A DNA stretch of 45,593 nucleotides, from positions 1-45,593 of the forward strand of contig JAMPDR010000009.1 of NCBI GenBank assembly GCA_023665555.1, read 5' to 3'. Each line of letters begins with the position of its first letter. Within the stretch, counting starts at the first letter, position 1. The position numbers were made by a program, and so were the translations under genes. The DNA is from Ruminococcus sp. GTDB lineage: Bacteria > Bacillota > Clostridia > Oscillospirales > Acutalibacteraceae. Under the pieces are notes generated by a model that had not been told where the DNA came from, did not search any database, and saw only the letters and a list, made by a program, of their open reading frames with translations. This document shows positions 18,407 through 27,251 of this stretch, piece by piece.

Positions 18407-18666
18407 TTCTGTAGATGTGTGATGGTGTGTATTTTCTTTTCGCACGGGGATTGATACTTTATCTTGCGCGATTACGAGGTCTATCATGAAACCTTCTGCC
18501 CCCCCTGTTTTACCAATTTCAACGTGTAGTTACAATATTTACATAAAAATTATAATCTTATTTTTATATTTATTTATCAAAGAGGAGATGTGAAACTATT
18601 TTATATCTTCTATTTTCCTGCAAGTCCGCACATGAACCGAAATAATTGATATGAAAGGGTGTTTTT
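18407..18666. other. Intergenic stretch between cas6 and the corA-cmr operon
   Basis: There is no gene here. TATAAT at 18551-18556 could be a -10 box for the operon, but its -35 partner (TTACAA, 15-base spacing) is poor. GCACGGGGATTGATAC at about 18442-18457 resembles the 3' end of a CRISPR repeat but stands alone. An AAAGAGGAG near 18580 precedes only ATG-TGA. Confidence 0.3.
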
Positions 18667-20256
18667 ATGCTTCGTAGCTATCATACTTTTATCCTGCCAT
18701 TTGTATGGGAAGGGAACAACAAAAACAATTCATCTATGGATTCATTTGTAAAGCTTTTTCTCGATAATCCGAATTGGGAGTGTACCGATTGGCACACAGA
18801 ATATAGTATTCCGCAAAGAGAGTACGATCTTACCAATGACGAAACTCTGTTGTGTTATAAGGAGTATCAGTATTTTCATCCGTACGTCCGCAGGGCGATT
18901 TACGGGTTTGATTCAGGTATAATGACCAACTTTTCTTTCATGCCGATAAATGTAAGAAATAAGGCATGGTATTATATTACTAAAACAATACATGGCGAAA
19001 CAAGAAACTATAAACTCATGCTCAACGGAATAAGGCTTAAGATTTTCAATACCGGAATTGCGCAGTTTATAATGGAATGTGAAAACCACGGTGTTGATGC
19101 TGATGGAAAGCCTCAGACAAGTTTTGATGATATCAAGAACATCAATGACTATGGCAGAAGAATCTCTCTTCCTTTTATCAGTGTTGATAATCCGATGAGT
19201 TCAATTTGTGCTGACCGCTTGTCTGTTGAAATCCCGGATGTAGGAGTTTTTTCAGATGATTATGCCGAATATATGAAAGAATTAAAGCAAGAGCCGATGC
19301 TGGCGAATAATATTTCTTTGACTCACATGTGCGACTATATTAAGTCCATTCTCGGATACGGTTCAAAAGTTTCATTTACATCAAAGCAAACAAAAGATAC
19401 AAATAAGTGTAGTATATATCCTGCTCTTGATGACCGTATGTTTGTTGCATGCTATGTGTTTGATCAGGAAAGCGCTGATGCCATGACAGCGATTAAAGAC
19501 GGAAAATATGCATATCAGGCAAAAGCAGAACTTTCAAAAAGTTTATATGAATTTGTGTTCACTGACCCTGGTAAAGAATGTACCTGTCAATCTGAAGCAA
19601 TGCGCGCTGAACTTTTGGAAGAGCATATTTATAAGCGTTGGCTGGATTGCGGTTCTGTTTACTCAGTTGCTAATCAATCAATAAACTGCCTGACGAATTA
19701 TGATAATGTAAATAATCTGGACTCTTTCTTGACTCAATATATTCAAATGGCATGTTTGACACTTTGTCAAAGAGCAACGTTGATTCATTTTCAGCGAGAG
19801 GCCTCAATTCTGTCTTCTAACATCGAAAAACCGGGCAAGAGTATAGATAAAAACACAATTGCCAGACTCATGAATTTGCAGGAACGCTTTGTTGCATATC
19901 AAAGCCAGCTTTCGTTTAACGAGGCTACTCCGCAGGAACAGGGAATAGAAATATACGGTATGCTCCGTAATTTCATGTGTATTGAACAAGAAACGGAATC
20001 ACTCAGCGACAGACTTGAAAGTTTGGAAGCAGCGGCTGATACTAACCTTGATTACGGCTTTAATAAGATTGCATTGATTTTCACTTTTGTGTCATGCTTC
20101 CTTGCTGTTTTTCAGAATGTATTTTGTTTGTATGGGGAAGACGGCTTTTTCAGTTTGGATTCTACGGCTGTAAGAATAATAATCAGCCTTACCGCAATTG
20201 CGATACTTATATCGTTCTTCGGTGTACTTTTACTGTATAGGAGAAGAAAAAAATGA
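18667..20256 (+). CDS. corA: CorA-like membrane effector of the type III-B CRISPR system
   Basis: The protein has 529 residues. About 460 N-terminal residues form a soluble domain that ends in long helices (LMNLQERFVAYQSQLSF, then ETESLSDRLESLEAAADTNL). Two transmembrane helices follow at about 464-488 and 501-524, and a basic tail RRRKK. This layout is that of CorA-type channels, which are linked to some type III-B loci and are reported to respond to a second messenger made by Cas10. The GMN motif of CorA magnesium channels is missing; the loop reads LYGEDGFF. That supports a signalling rather than a transport role. The start follows AAAGGG. It overlaps the next gene by four bases, so it is part of the cmr operon. 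Confidence 0.72.
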   Translation: MLRSYHTFILPFVWEGNNKNNSSMDSFVKLFLDNPNWECTDWHTEYSIPQREYDLTNDETLLCYKEYQYFHPYVRRAIYGFDSGIMTNFSFMPINVRNKAWYYITKTIHGETRNYKLMLNGIRLKIFNTGIAQFIMECENHGVDADGKPQTSFDDIKNINDYGRRISLPFISVDNPMSSICADRLSVEIPDVGVFSDDYAEYMKELKQEPMLANNISLTHMCDYIKSILGYGSKVSFTSKQTKDTNKCSIYPALDDRMFVACYVFDQESADAMTAIKDGKYAYQAKAELSKSLYEFVFTDPGKECTCQSEAMRAELLEEHIYKRWLDCGSVYSVANQSINCLTNYDNVNNLDSFLTQYIQMACLTLCQRATLIHFQREASILSSNIEKPGKSIDKNTIARLMNLQERFVAYQSQLSFNEATPQEQGIEIYGMLRNFMCIEQETESLSDRLESLEAAADTNLDYGFNKIALIFTFVSCFLAVFQNVFCLYGEDGFFSLDSTAVRIIISLTAIAILISFFGVLLLYRRRKK

Positions 20257-20738
20257 TTAATGAAAAGAAGTTGAAAAGAATGCTTTGGCTAATGCGAATA
20301 AGAAAAATAGTTTGTCCTTTTACATTGAATAAATCAGCAAAGGTTGACTATTACTATCATCGCTTTATTTCTGAAATAGGATATGATAAATGGAAATACT
20401 ATGAACCTGATATAAAATCTGCATGGAATTCTGCAAGCAGAAGTTTTGGCAAAATGTATGGTTTAATAAAGGCTTGGAGCAAAACCGGGTTGCCGCTTTT
20501 GGATGAAAAAAGAAAGGAAATATACGAAAAGGAATGTAAGTATAATTATGAACTTAAATTGCATGAACTTGATGAAAAAATATCAGCGATAGAAGATAAG
20601 AAAGCGGCTGAACTTGCTGATAAGAATAATAAACTTGAAATGGCAAAACTGGATGCACAAATAGATAAAGAAACGTTTATTTCAGAAAGTTTTAAAAATG
20701 GCAATCAGGATATTGTGAAAATACTGCTGGAAAAATAG
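20253..20738 (+). CDS. Unknown 161-residue coiled-coil protein in the cmr operon
   Basis: I do not recognise this protein. It overlaps the corA-like gene by four bases (ATGA) and ends 14 bases before cmr1, so it is tightly tied to the operon. The first 35 residues are very basic (KKLKRMLWLMRIRKIV). The middle is aromatic (DYYYHRFISEIGYDKWKYYE), followed by FGKMYGLIKAWSKTGLPLL. Residues 88-140 form an E/K-rich coiled coil (YNYELKLHELDEKISAIEDK). There is no transmembrane helix, nuclease motif or RAMP loop. It might be an accessory partner of the CorA-like channel, or bind membrane or RNA through its basic end; both are guesses. Confidence 0.7.
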   Translation: MINEKKLKRMLWLMRIRKIVCPFTLNKSAKVDYYYHRFISEIGYDKWKYYEPDIKSAWNSASRSFGKMYGLIKAWSKTGLPLLDEKRKEIYEKECKYNYELKLHELDEKISAIEDKKAAELADKNNKLEMAKLDAQIDKETFISESFKNGNQDIVKILLEK

Positions 20739-20752
20739 GGAGGCAAAGAAAA

Positions 20753-22090
20753 ATGAGTGAAGTGGGTTTTGTAAAAAGCTACAAATTAGTGCAGCATACA
20801 CCGTTGATACATTTTCAACATGATCAGACGGGTGCAACACTTCGTGCAACGGAGGTGAAGCCGAAACTGGATGCGTTCATCATCGAAACATTAGGTGGCT
20901 CGAAAAAATTGCACGAGGAGCATAAAGATTGGTTCATTGATCCGCAAAAGGATGCATTGAAGTATAAGGTGGTTATTTCGGCAGAAAGTTCGTTAGAACC
21001 ACTACCGGAAGATGATTATTCGATTTATTTTGCAGAGGGAATGAACAAAGGCAATGGACAAACAAGCAAAATAATGTGTTCAAATATCGAACTTAAAATA
21101 ATATGCATGATAAACGAACTTCAAAAAGTGATAGACAATTGTATATCTGCATTTTTTCTGTGTCATAATTTTGGAACAAGACAGGATAAAGGATTTGGCT
21201 CGTTTGTGATTGTGAAAGAAAACTCGACTTTTAATGATGCTGCTGTTGTGTCTGCACTCAGCAAAAAATATCAGTCTGATACAATTTACTGTATAAAAAA
21301 CATTTCTAAGCCGTTTGTTGTCATAAAATATTTCTACTCGCTCTTAAAAAGCGGATATAATCCAAACTATGCGAAAGTTGACTATAAGGGCAATTTGATA
21401 ACAGAGAGTAAAAATGGAGGATATGAAAAATCTCTTTTGTTCAAATATTTCATGAAAAAAGATATCGGTAGTGAGAAGAAATATTTGAAGGAAATGAATG
21501 TTGCTCCTGCTATTGAAAACAAAAATTCAGATCATAGAAAGTATGATGAGTATTATTTTATAAGAGCATTATTAGGTGTGCCCGGAAGCTATTCGTTTAT
21601 CAGCGATGATCCCAAATTGTTTAAAAAAAACAGTAATGGTGGCTGGACCCCTGGAAGAGAAGAAATTACAGTAAGCAGAATAATTAAGAGCGATAAAATG
21701 GTTGATGATAAAAAAGCTGATCCATACTTTCGTTTCCCGTCACCAATTTTTTTTAAGGTTGTTAAGCATGGAAAAAATTATAGTATATTTTTTACCGGCA
21801 CCGAGTTGAATTTGCGAATTTGCAATCAAACTTTCAGATTTAAAAATAAAGGTCAAAAAAATAAAGAGGATAAGAAGTGGTATATGGCAGAAAATAGAAA
21901 TGATAAATCTATAGAGATAGTCACTCCGGATGAGTCCAAAGTTGATAAACAATTTGTTTTTGATTTCCTTAAATATGCAGTCGATGAACTTAATGCAAAT
22001 TTCAGTATACCCGGCAGATATATTGAACGAAATAGAAAAGATGATTTGGAATGCAAAATTATTGAATTCGAGGTGAAATGCAATGAGTAA
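20753..22090 (+). CDS. cmr1: Type III-B effector subunit Cmr1 (RAMP)
   Basis: The 445-residue protein opens SYKLVQHTPLIHFQHDQTGA, then TLRATEVKPKLDAFI, matching the first RAMP strand and the LRxxEIKxxL segment of Cmr1. A glycine-rich stretch, NFGTRQDKGFGSFVI, is at about residues 140-155. In Cmr complexes Cmr1 sits at the head with Cmr6 near the 3' end of the crRNA. The first of five cmr genes after the unknown 161-residue gene, it overlaps cmr2 by eight bases. It is diverged from classical Cmr1 and named from motif plus position. Confidence 0.78.
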   Translation: MSEVGFVKSYKLVQHTPLIHFQHDQTGATLRATEVKPKLDAFIIETLGGSKKLHEEHKDWFIDPQKDALKYKVVISAESSLEPLPEDDYSIYFAEGMNKGNGQTSKIMCSNIELKIICMINELQKVIDNCISAFFLCHNFGTRQDKGFGSFVIVKENSTFNDAAVVSALSKKYQSDTIYCIKNISKPFVVIKYFYSLLKSGYNPNYAKVDYKGNLITESKNGGYEKSLLFKYFMKKDIGSEKKYLKEMNVAPAIENKNSDHRKYDEYYFIRALLGVPGSYSFISDDPKLFKKNSNGGWTPGREEITVSRIIKSDKMVDDKKADPYFRFPSPIFFKVVKHGKNYSIFFTGTELNLRICNQTFRFKNKGQKNKEDKKWYMAENRNDKSIEIVTPDESKVDKQFVFDFLKYAVDELNANFSIPGRYIERNRKDDLECKIIEFEVKCNE

Positions 22091-23723
22091 ATCATATATC
22101 GGCATAACTATCGGTCCAATTATCGAAACGATGAATTTGGTTAGTTCGCCTGCCGCTTTGTGGGCATCGAGTTACATATTCTCTTCGGTCACAAAGGAAA
22201 TTTGTCACTTGCTTGTTACTGAATATGGATTGGACAGCAAGATGATAATTTCACCGTATTATGACGAAAACTCCGGGGAGTTTGACCGCGATGACGGTGT
22301 GGGTCTTTACCATGATAGAATTATATTTGTAAAACCGGATGATTTTGATATTAAGAGAATTAACGACATAAAGACCAAGGTTATTGTTCATCTCATGGAT
22401 ACGTTTTTTGCGGATGTTCAAGGCAAAGCTTTTAATGATTCACTGCCGAGAAACGAAGTAAAAGAATACCTCGAACATTACATAATGATTACAGCTGTGG
22501 CATTTTCAAATGAAGAAGAATCACAAAACGAATCTTTTAATCCTATTTTGAAAAGCGGAAAAATTCTGGATTGTATGGAACTTGCAAAACCGTTTGTTCC
22601 GACTGAAAACGAAAATTACATCTTGAAACGATTCACAGGCAGCAAGGAAACAAGTAAGAACGATTTGATCAAAGCCGTTGTTAAAGATAAGCTGGAAATT
22701 AAAAACTGGCAGTTGATTGATCCTGTTACAAAAAATATAAAAGATATCCCTTCTATTGCAGCTGTTGATAAACCAAGCGAGACAGATAATACTGATAACT
22801 CTGACGAATCCGACAAGGCAAAAAAGAAAACAGCAAGAAAAAAATATAACGACTATTGTGTGATTGTCCGTGCAGACGGTGACAATATAGGTCAGATTAT
22901 TTCCAATATATCAGTTAAATCAAACAAAGATGCTGATGTTGACGAGAAAATACGCGAATTCTCAAAAAAGTGTTTTGTATATTGCTCAAAGGCTGCACAG
23001 CTTGTCAAAGATTACGGCGGAATTACGATTTATTCAGGCGGTGACGATCTGTTAGCTATTCTTCCGTGTAAAAGCAAAGATAGGAACAAAACAGTCATGG
23101 ATTTTGCACTTGAGTTAAGCAATGAGTTTAGCGCAATTTTTTCAGCTGAGATAGATGAAATCAAGGAATACAATACGTCAACTACAGACCCTAAAAAGCT
23201 GAAAAAGGTGCCGTCACTTTCTGTTGCAGAATTAATTTTCTACAAGTCGTATCCGTTGTATGAAGCGATTGAACGTTCCGGTAAATTACTGTTTGAAACT
23301 GCTAAGAGCCAAAAGAACTGCCTTGCAATTTCCCTGCAAAAGCATGCGGGTCAGTCTGTTGAGTTAATTATTCCGAAGCCGGCTTTGAATAAGATTATTA
23401 CTTTGCAGAAAGAGATCATAAGCGATGCAGGAGATAAAAAAGACGACGTCCTGTTGTCTGCGCTGCAGAAAATTCTGTTATTTAAGGAACTGTTTGATGA
23501 AGTAAAACCAGATCAGATGAACAATCTTTTCCTCAATTGTTTTGATGCTGTGGCACATAATGATAATGCATTTGTACATAAAGTACTGCCGCAGTACTAT
23601 AATGAATTGCGTGAGGGAGAGTGTCAAATATTTGCAACAGAGAACATAAAAGGATATCCGGAATTGTTTTCAGCACTTCTGCGTTTGATGAAGTTCTTTG
23701 TTGAAAAAGGAGGAAGCGTATAA
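22083..23723 (+). CDS. cmr2: Cas10/Cmr2 with intact GGDD cyclase site and no HD domain
   Basis: Cas10 makes the nucleotide second messenger when the complex binds target RNA. The 546 residues are short for Cmr2, which is often over 800. The sequence starts at the first palm (IGPIIETMNLVSSPAALWASSY, shown in part, at 10-30), so the N-terminal HD DNase is absent. The second palm has VRADGDNIGQII at 262-273 and YSGGDDLLAIL at 317-327, with the GGDD metal site at 319-322. A low-complexity linker rich in D, S and K (about 229-255) stands where a zinc cluster is expected; only one cysteine is nearby. The system should therefore signal but not cut DNA itself. Confidence 0.92.
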   Translation: MSKSYIGITIGPIIETMNLVSSPAALWASSYIFSSVTKEICHLLVTEYGLDSKMIISPYYDENSGEFDRDDGVGLYHDRIIFVKPDDFDIKRINDIKTKVIVHLMDTFFADVQGKAFNDSLPRNEVKEYLEHYIMITAVAFSNEEESQNESFNPILKSGKILDCMELAKPFVPTENENYILKRFTGSKETSKNDLIKAVVKDKLEIKNWQLIDPVTKNIKDIPSIAAVDKPSETDNTDNSDESDKAKKKTARKKYNDYCVIVRADGDNIGQIISNISVKSNKDADVDEKIREFSKKCFVYCSKAAQLVKDYGGITIYSGGDDLLAILPCKSKDRNKTVMDFALELSNEFSAIFSAEIDEIKEYNTSTTDPKKLKKVPSLSVAELIFYKSYPLYEAIERSGKLLFETAKSQKNCLAISLQKHAGQSVELIIPKPALNKIITLQKEIISDAGDKKDDVLLSALQKILLFKELFDEVKPDQMNNLFLNCFDAVAHNDNAFVHKVLPQYYNELREGECQIFATENIKGYPELFSALLRLMKFFVEKGGSV

Positions 23724-23724
23724 T

Positions 23725-24870
23725 ATGGCAAAGTATAAAATTACATTTACTCCTGTTGAGCCGTGGTTTTTCGGCAATGAAAAAAGCTTTTCGTTTCCGG
23801 GACAGGAAAACGGAAACGCATACAGCAACCAGTACTTTATCAAAAGTGAAACAATGCCATCCCAAAGTACAATTCTCGGTGCTTTAAGATATTTGCTGAT
23901 TCCGACAAAAAAGCCGTTGCGTGAATATACTGAAAAAGACATGGCAGAAAACAGGGATTATATCGGCGAAGAAAGTTTTAATATTGACTATTCCCCGAAA
24001 GCAGATTCATCGGAACAAAAACAATCATTCGGTAAGATAAAAAGTATCTCGCCTGTGGTTATTATCAGAGATGATGAAATTTTGATTCCTGCGCCTATGG
24101 ATCATGTTGATAATGGTGAATCAGGTAAGACGGAACTTTACAGACCGTTTCAAGAATATTGCGTTGTGGAAGAAACACAGTTAGGAAAAAAACTTTATGT
24201 GAAGGACTATGATGCGAAAAAAGGTGTATTTAACGGCTTTGTTTCATTGAAAGATAAAGCGGTTTACAGTGAGGGCGATATCATAAATTCTGAAATCAGA
24301 GTCGGAAACCAGCGCTTCGCAGAAAACGAAGGATTCTTCAAAAAGGAATATAAATACTTTAGTCGGTCTGCGAAAGAACATTTAAATTACAGTTTTGCAG
24401 TATATGCTGACCTTGACATTCCGTCAGATGATGATTTTATCAAGCAAGAGCACACAGTTATGCTGGGTCAGGGCAAGTCTACTTTTGTTGTGAAACTTAC
24501 ACCTACAGACGAAGATTTAACTGAAAGTGTCAGAACGTTTTTACGCGACAGCTTGCCGAAAATATTCACCGATAGTGAGCGTGGAATCGGTAAATACAAT
24601 TATTACTATTGCCTGTCTGATACGCTTGTTTTGGGTGATCCGTATAAAGATACTCTTTTTGCGGTTACTCAAACCAGAGATTATCGCGCGTATATGACGC
24701 GTTCTTACGGCAAGATAAAAAAAGGCTCATGCCTGCACAGAATGATTAAGGCAGGAAGTGTTTTTGTTACTGACAGAGCAAAAAATGGTGATCTTTTTGC
24801 TGAAAACAAAAATGCTGAACAAATTGGATTTAACACATTAATAAAGATTGGAGAAAATGAAAATGAATAA
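23725..24870 (+). CDS. cmr3: Type III-B effector subunit Cmr3 (RAMP, crRNA 5' tag)
   Basis: The 381-residue RAMP protein binds the 5' tag end of the crRNA beside Cas10. It starts AKYKITFTPVEPWFFGNEKS and has the family sequence MPSQSTILGALRYLLI at about residues 44-59. A glycine-rich loop, DSERGIGKYNYYY, lies near 285. ATG 23725 follows AAGGAGG by 11 bases and begins just after the cmr2 stop; an upstream in-frame start in cmr2 looks spurious. It overlaps cmr4 by eight bases. Confidence 0.87.
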   Translation: MAKYKITFTPVEPWFFGNEKSFSFPGQENGNAYSNQYFIKSETMPSQSTILGALRYLLIPTKKPLREYTEKDMAENRDYIGEESFNIDYSPKADSSEQKQSFGKIKSISPVVIIRDDEILIPAPMDHVDNGESGKTELYRPFQEYCVVEETQLGKKLYVKDYDAKKGVFNGFVSLKDKAVYSEGDIINSEIRVGNQRFAENEGFFKKEYKYFSRSAKEHLNYSFAVYADLDIPSDDDFIKQEHTVMLGQGKSTFVVKLTPTDEDLTESVRTFLRDSLPKIFTDSERGIGKYNYYYCLSDTLVLGDPYKDTLFAVTQTRDYRAYMTRSYGKIKKGSCLHRMIKAGSVFVTDRAKNGDLFAENKNAEQIGFNTLIKIGENENE

Positions 24871-25633
24871 GAAACTTTTTAAAATTACTTGTCTTACTAA
24901 TTTGCACGTTGGCTCAGGTGACGTGAACTTTGATATTGTTGATAACGAAGTGGAAAAAGATCCCGTCACAAAATATCCGATGGTTCACGGTTCGGGAATC
25001 AAGGGTGCACTGCTTGCGGATGATAGCATATGTGACGAGAAATCAAGGTCATATGTATTCGGCGCGAAAGGCAACAACAGCACACCGTCTGAGGCGGGTG
25101 CATATAAATTCATGGACGCAAAGTTTCTTGCCAGACCGCTTAGAGTAGGCGGTAATTCCACACTTGCGTATATCCCTGTAACAACTGTTGCCGCAATTAA
25201 CGATTTTTTGTGGACAGCAAAAGAATTCGGCTTCGACCTTGGTTTGGGAGCGGACAAAATCAAAGATGTAGAATTCGGAGATAAAATGTTCGTTTCGAAT
25301 TCGGATAAGTGCGAAGACATTGAGGGCGAACCTGTTGGCGCATATAAAGGCAACGAAACAGAAAAAGCTATTCTGAGTTTTCTGTTGGGCGATAAATATG
25401 CAATTGTTAAGAGCTTCGATGATTATCGACTTCCGATCGTTGCAAGAAACAATATCGGTGAGAACCTTTGGTATGAGGAGTATGTTCCGCATAAGAGTAC
25501 TTTTTGGACGGTAATTTTGCACCCTGATAACGAATTCAAATTGAATTTTGATAAAGTAGCACAGCTTGGCGGTAATGCGTCAGTCGGATGCGGATTTGTT
25601 AAGTTTGATGAAATAACCAAGGACAACAAATAA
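24863..25633 (+). CDS. cmr4: Type III-B backbone subunit Cmr4 (target RNA cleavage)
   Basis: Cmr4 forms the repeated helical backbone along the crRNA and cuts target RNA every six bases. The 256 residues start KLFKITCLTNLHVGSGDVNF, followed by DPVTKYPMVHGSGIKGALLA, typical of Cmr4. The C terminus carries LGGNASVGCGFVKF, the RAMP glycine loop. Acidic residues near the first loop (GSGDVNFDIVDNEVE) are candidates for the catalytic aspartate. ATG 24863 was chosen for its spacing to GGAG. It overlaps cmr3. Confidence 0.9.
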   Translation: MNKKLFKITCLTNLHVGSGDVNFDIVDNEVEKDPVTKYPMVHGSGIKGALLADDSICDEKSRSYVFGAKGNNSTPSEAGAYKFMDAKFLARPLRVGGNSTLAYIPVTTVAAINDFLWTAKEFGFDLGLGADKIKDVEFGDKMFVSNSDKCEDIEGEPVGAYKGNETEKAILSFLLGDKYAIVKSFDDYRLPIVARNNIGENLWYEEYVPHKSTFWTVILHPDNEFKLNFDKVAQLGGNASVGCGFVKFDEITKDNK

Positions 25634-25655
25634 TCAAAATCGGAGGCGAAACGAA

Positions 25656-26111
25656 ATGAATAAAAAGAGGGTAAATTCTTATCTCAAGTATGCGATACTC
25701 ATGATGGAAAAATGCAAAATCGCTAACGATGAACGTGAAGTAAACAGTACATACAGGGCAAATATATCAGGCTTCGGTGCTGCTGTTCTTATGGGCAGTT
25801 TTAAGGCTGCTGTTGCGTTTTATGCTGAGGATGCTGAAAACAAGGGCGATGATAATAAGAATGACGATAACAAGGTGTCGCGTTCAAAATTGATTCAAGC
25901 GATGTATTACATTGTCAACTATCAAAGCGAAGAGGCCAAAATTAAAGAAGACTCATTTGACCCCACAAGCGCTAAAGAAATCTGTGGAAAAATTATAAAT
26001 ATTGATGACAAAGTTATAAACTGTGTGTGTGATCAATATATCGATGCGTCTATTGCACTTAAACTTGCGATGAGTGCTTTCGATTTGCAGAAGCCGAAAA
26101 CGGGGGCATAA
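25656..26111 (+). CDS. cmr5: Type III-B small subunit Cmr5
   Basis: Cmr5 is the small helical subunit that lies along the inner face of the complex, opposite Cmr4. The 151-residue protein is helical: it opens KKRVNSYLKYAILMMEKCKI, followed by STYRANISGFGAAVLMGSFKAAVAFY (shown in part). That glycine-containing helix is typical of Cmr5. A hydrophilic insert (GDDNKNDDNK) interrupts it, and the C terminus ends DASIALKLAMSAF. GGAGG precedes the ATG. It ends five bases before cmr6. Confidence 0.85.
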   Translation: MNKKRVNSYLKYAILMMEKCKIANDEREVNSTYRANISGFGAAVLMGSFKAAVAFYAEDAENKGDDNKNDDNKVSRSKLIQAMYYIVNYQSEEAKIKEDSFDPTSAKEICGKIINIDDKVINCVCDQYIDASIALKLAMSAFDLQKPKTGA

Positions 26112-26115
26112 AATA

Positions 26116-27213
26116 ATGGAAAATTTACAGCTGCTGTTTTATAAAACTTTATATAAAGAACTTAAATGCCAAGAAGACGGAAAATTGGTTATATCTGATA
26201 TTGAGTACAAGACTCGCAGATTACTTCAATCTAAATTTTATGAAGATGACTATCAAAAGCTTGATGATATTTTGAAGGCAGATGTCTTTTACATGAAAAC
26301 GCAGTATCCGGGTCTTTTGACAGGTTCGGGTTATGCTCACGGAACAAGTGCTGACGGTGAAACCAAAATCGGCTTTTCGTTTGACTATGTTACGGGTCAG
26401 CCGTATATTCCGGGCAGTTCCGTTAAAGGCGTTTTGAAAAACTATTTCAAGGTTCCTCAAATTTTTAATGCATTTTCCGGTGAGGACAATCAGCTTGATG
26501 AAGGACAGTTGAAGGCTTTGACAAAAACGTTGTTTGATGAGGGCGGTATATCTTTTCTTGATGCGGTTATTCTGCATGGCAACAAGGACGGATATGTTAT
26601 GGGCGAGGACTATATCACCCCTCATTCAGACCCGATGAAAAATCCGACTCCGCTCAAGTTTATCAAGGTATTGCCTGATGTTGTGTTTGAATTCCGATTC
26701 ATTTTTAACACTGCAAAAATCGATAATGAAATTATCACTAAAGAAAAACTTATCAAAATTTTTGTTGAGATTCTTTCTGCTTTCGGTGTGGGTGCAAAAA
26801 CCAACGTCGGATACGGTGTGCTGAATCATATCGCCGATACCGAAGCAAAAAATTATACATATCCAGACTCGAAAGCGGATAAAAATTATCAAAACCGCGG
26901 CAAGCAACAGCAATCTCGCGGCGGTGATAGATCGAAAGGCAAGAACTATTCATCAGGTTATAGAGGTATAGACCGAAATGTAAGTTTGGAGCAAGGCTCT
27001 GTTGTTGAATGTAGGATTACAGCTATCAAGTCATTTGGTGCATTTGCTGATATTATAGGTACACGCAAAAGCGGATTGATTCATATATCCGAGATCAGCT
27101 ATTCAAGAGTTGAGGATATTTATGATGTGTTAGCTGTTGGCGATGTGGTTAAAGCTAAAATTACATCACCGAGCGGTTCAGATAAAATTTCACTTTCAAT
27201 GAAGCGAGTGTAA
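26116..27213 (+). CDS. cmr6: Cmr6 fused to a C-terminal S1 RNA-binding domain
   Basis: The 365 residues hold two parts. Residues 1-240 are a Cmr6 RAMP subunit: TGSGYAHGTSADGETKIGFS and YIPGSSVKGVLKNYF early, and the glycine loop FGVGAKTNVGYGVL at 223-236. A flexible linker rich in Q, R, G and S (about 245-288) leads to an S1/OB-fold domain at 290-365, with VVECRITAIKSFGAFADI, GLIHISEIS, VGDVVKAKI and ISLSMKRV in canonical order. The domain is complete and in frame, without a stop. Ordinary Cmr6 lacks it. Cmr6 sits at the 3' end of the crRNA, so the S1 domain would be placed near the target RNA. ATG 26116 follows a GGGGG-containing site. Confidence 0.9.
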   Translation: MENLQLLFYKTLYKELKCQEDGKLVISDIEYKTRRLLQSKFYEDDYQKLDDILKADVFYMKTQYPGLLTGSGYAHGTSADGETKIGFSFDYVTGQPYIPGSSVKGVLKNYFKVPQIFNAFSGEDNQLDEGQLKALTKTLFDEGGISFLDAVILHGNKDGYVMGEDYITPHSDPMKNPTPLKFIKVLPDVVFEFRFIFNTAKIDNEIITKEKLIKIFVEILSAFGVGAKTNVGYGVLNHIADTEAKNYTYPDSKADKNYQNRGKQQQSRGGDRSKGKNYSSGYRGIDRNVSLEQGSVVECRITAIKSFGAFADIIGTRKSGLIHISEISYSRVEDIYDVLAVGDVVKAKITSPSGSDKISLSMKRV

Positions 27214-27241
27214 CGTATACTGACAAAGCATACGTTACACT
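27207..27241 (+). repeat. Perfect 12-bp inverted repeat over the cmr6 stop codon
   Basis: AGTGTAACGTAT at 27207-27218 pairs with ATACGTTACACT at 27230-27241 around 11 bases, and includes the last codons of cmr6. No T-run follows, so it is not a normal terminator. It may protect the mRNA end or mark a processing point between the cmr mRNA and the first CRISPR array. Confidence 0.6.
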
Positions 27242-27251
27242 GTGAGATTAT

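Noticed and set aside
18442-18457. GGGGATTGATAC as an orphan CRISPR repeat upstream of the corA-like gene
   Set aside because: Only the short 3' end resembles a repeat; there is no second copy nearby and no match to the array consensus over its first half.
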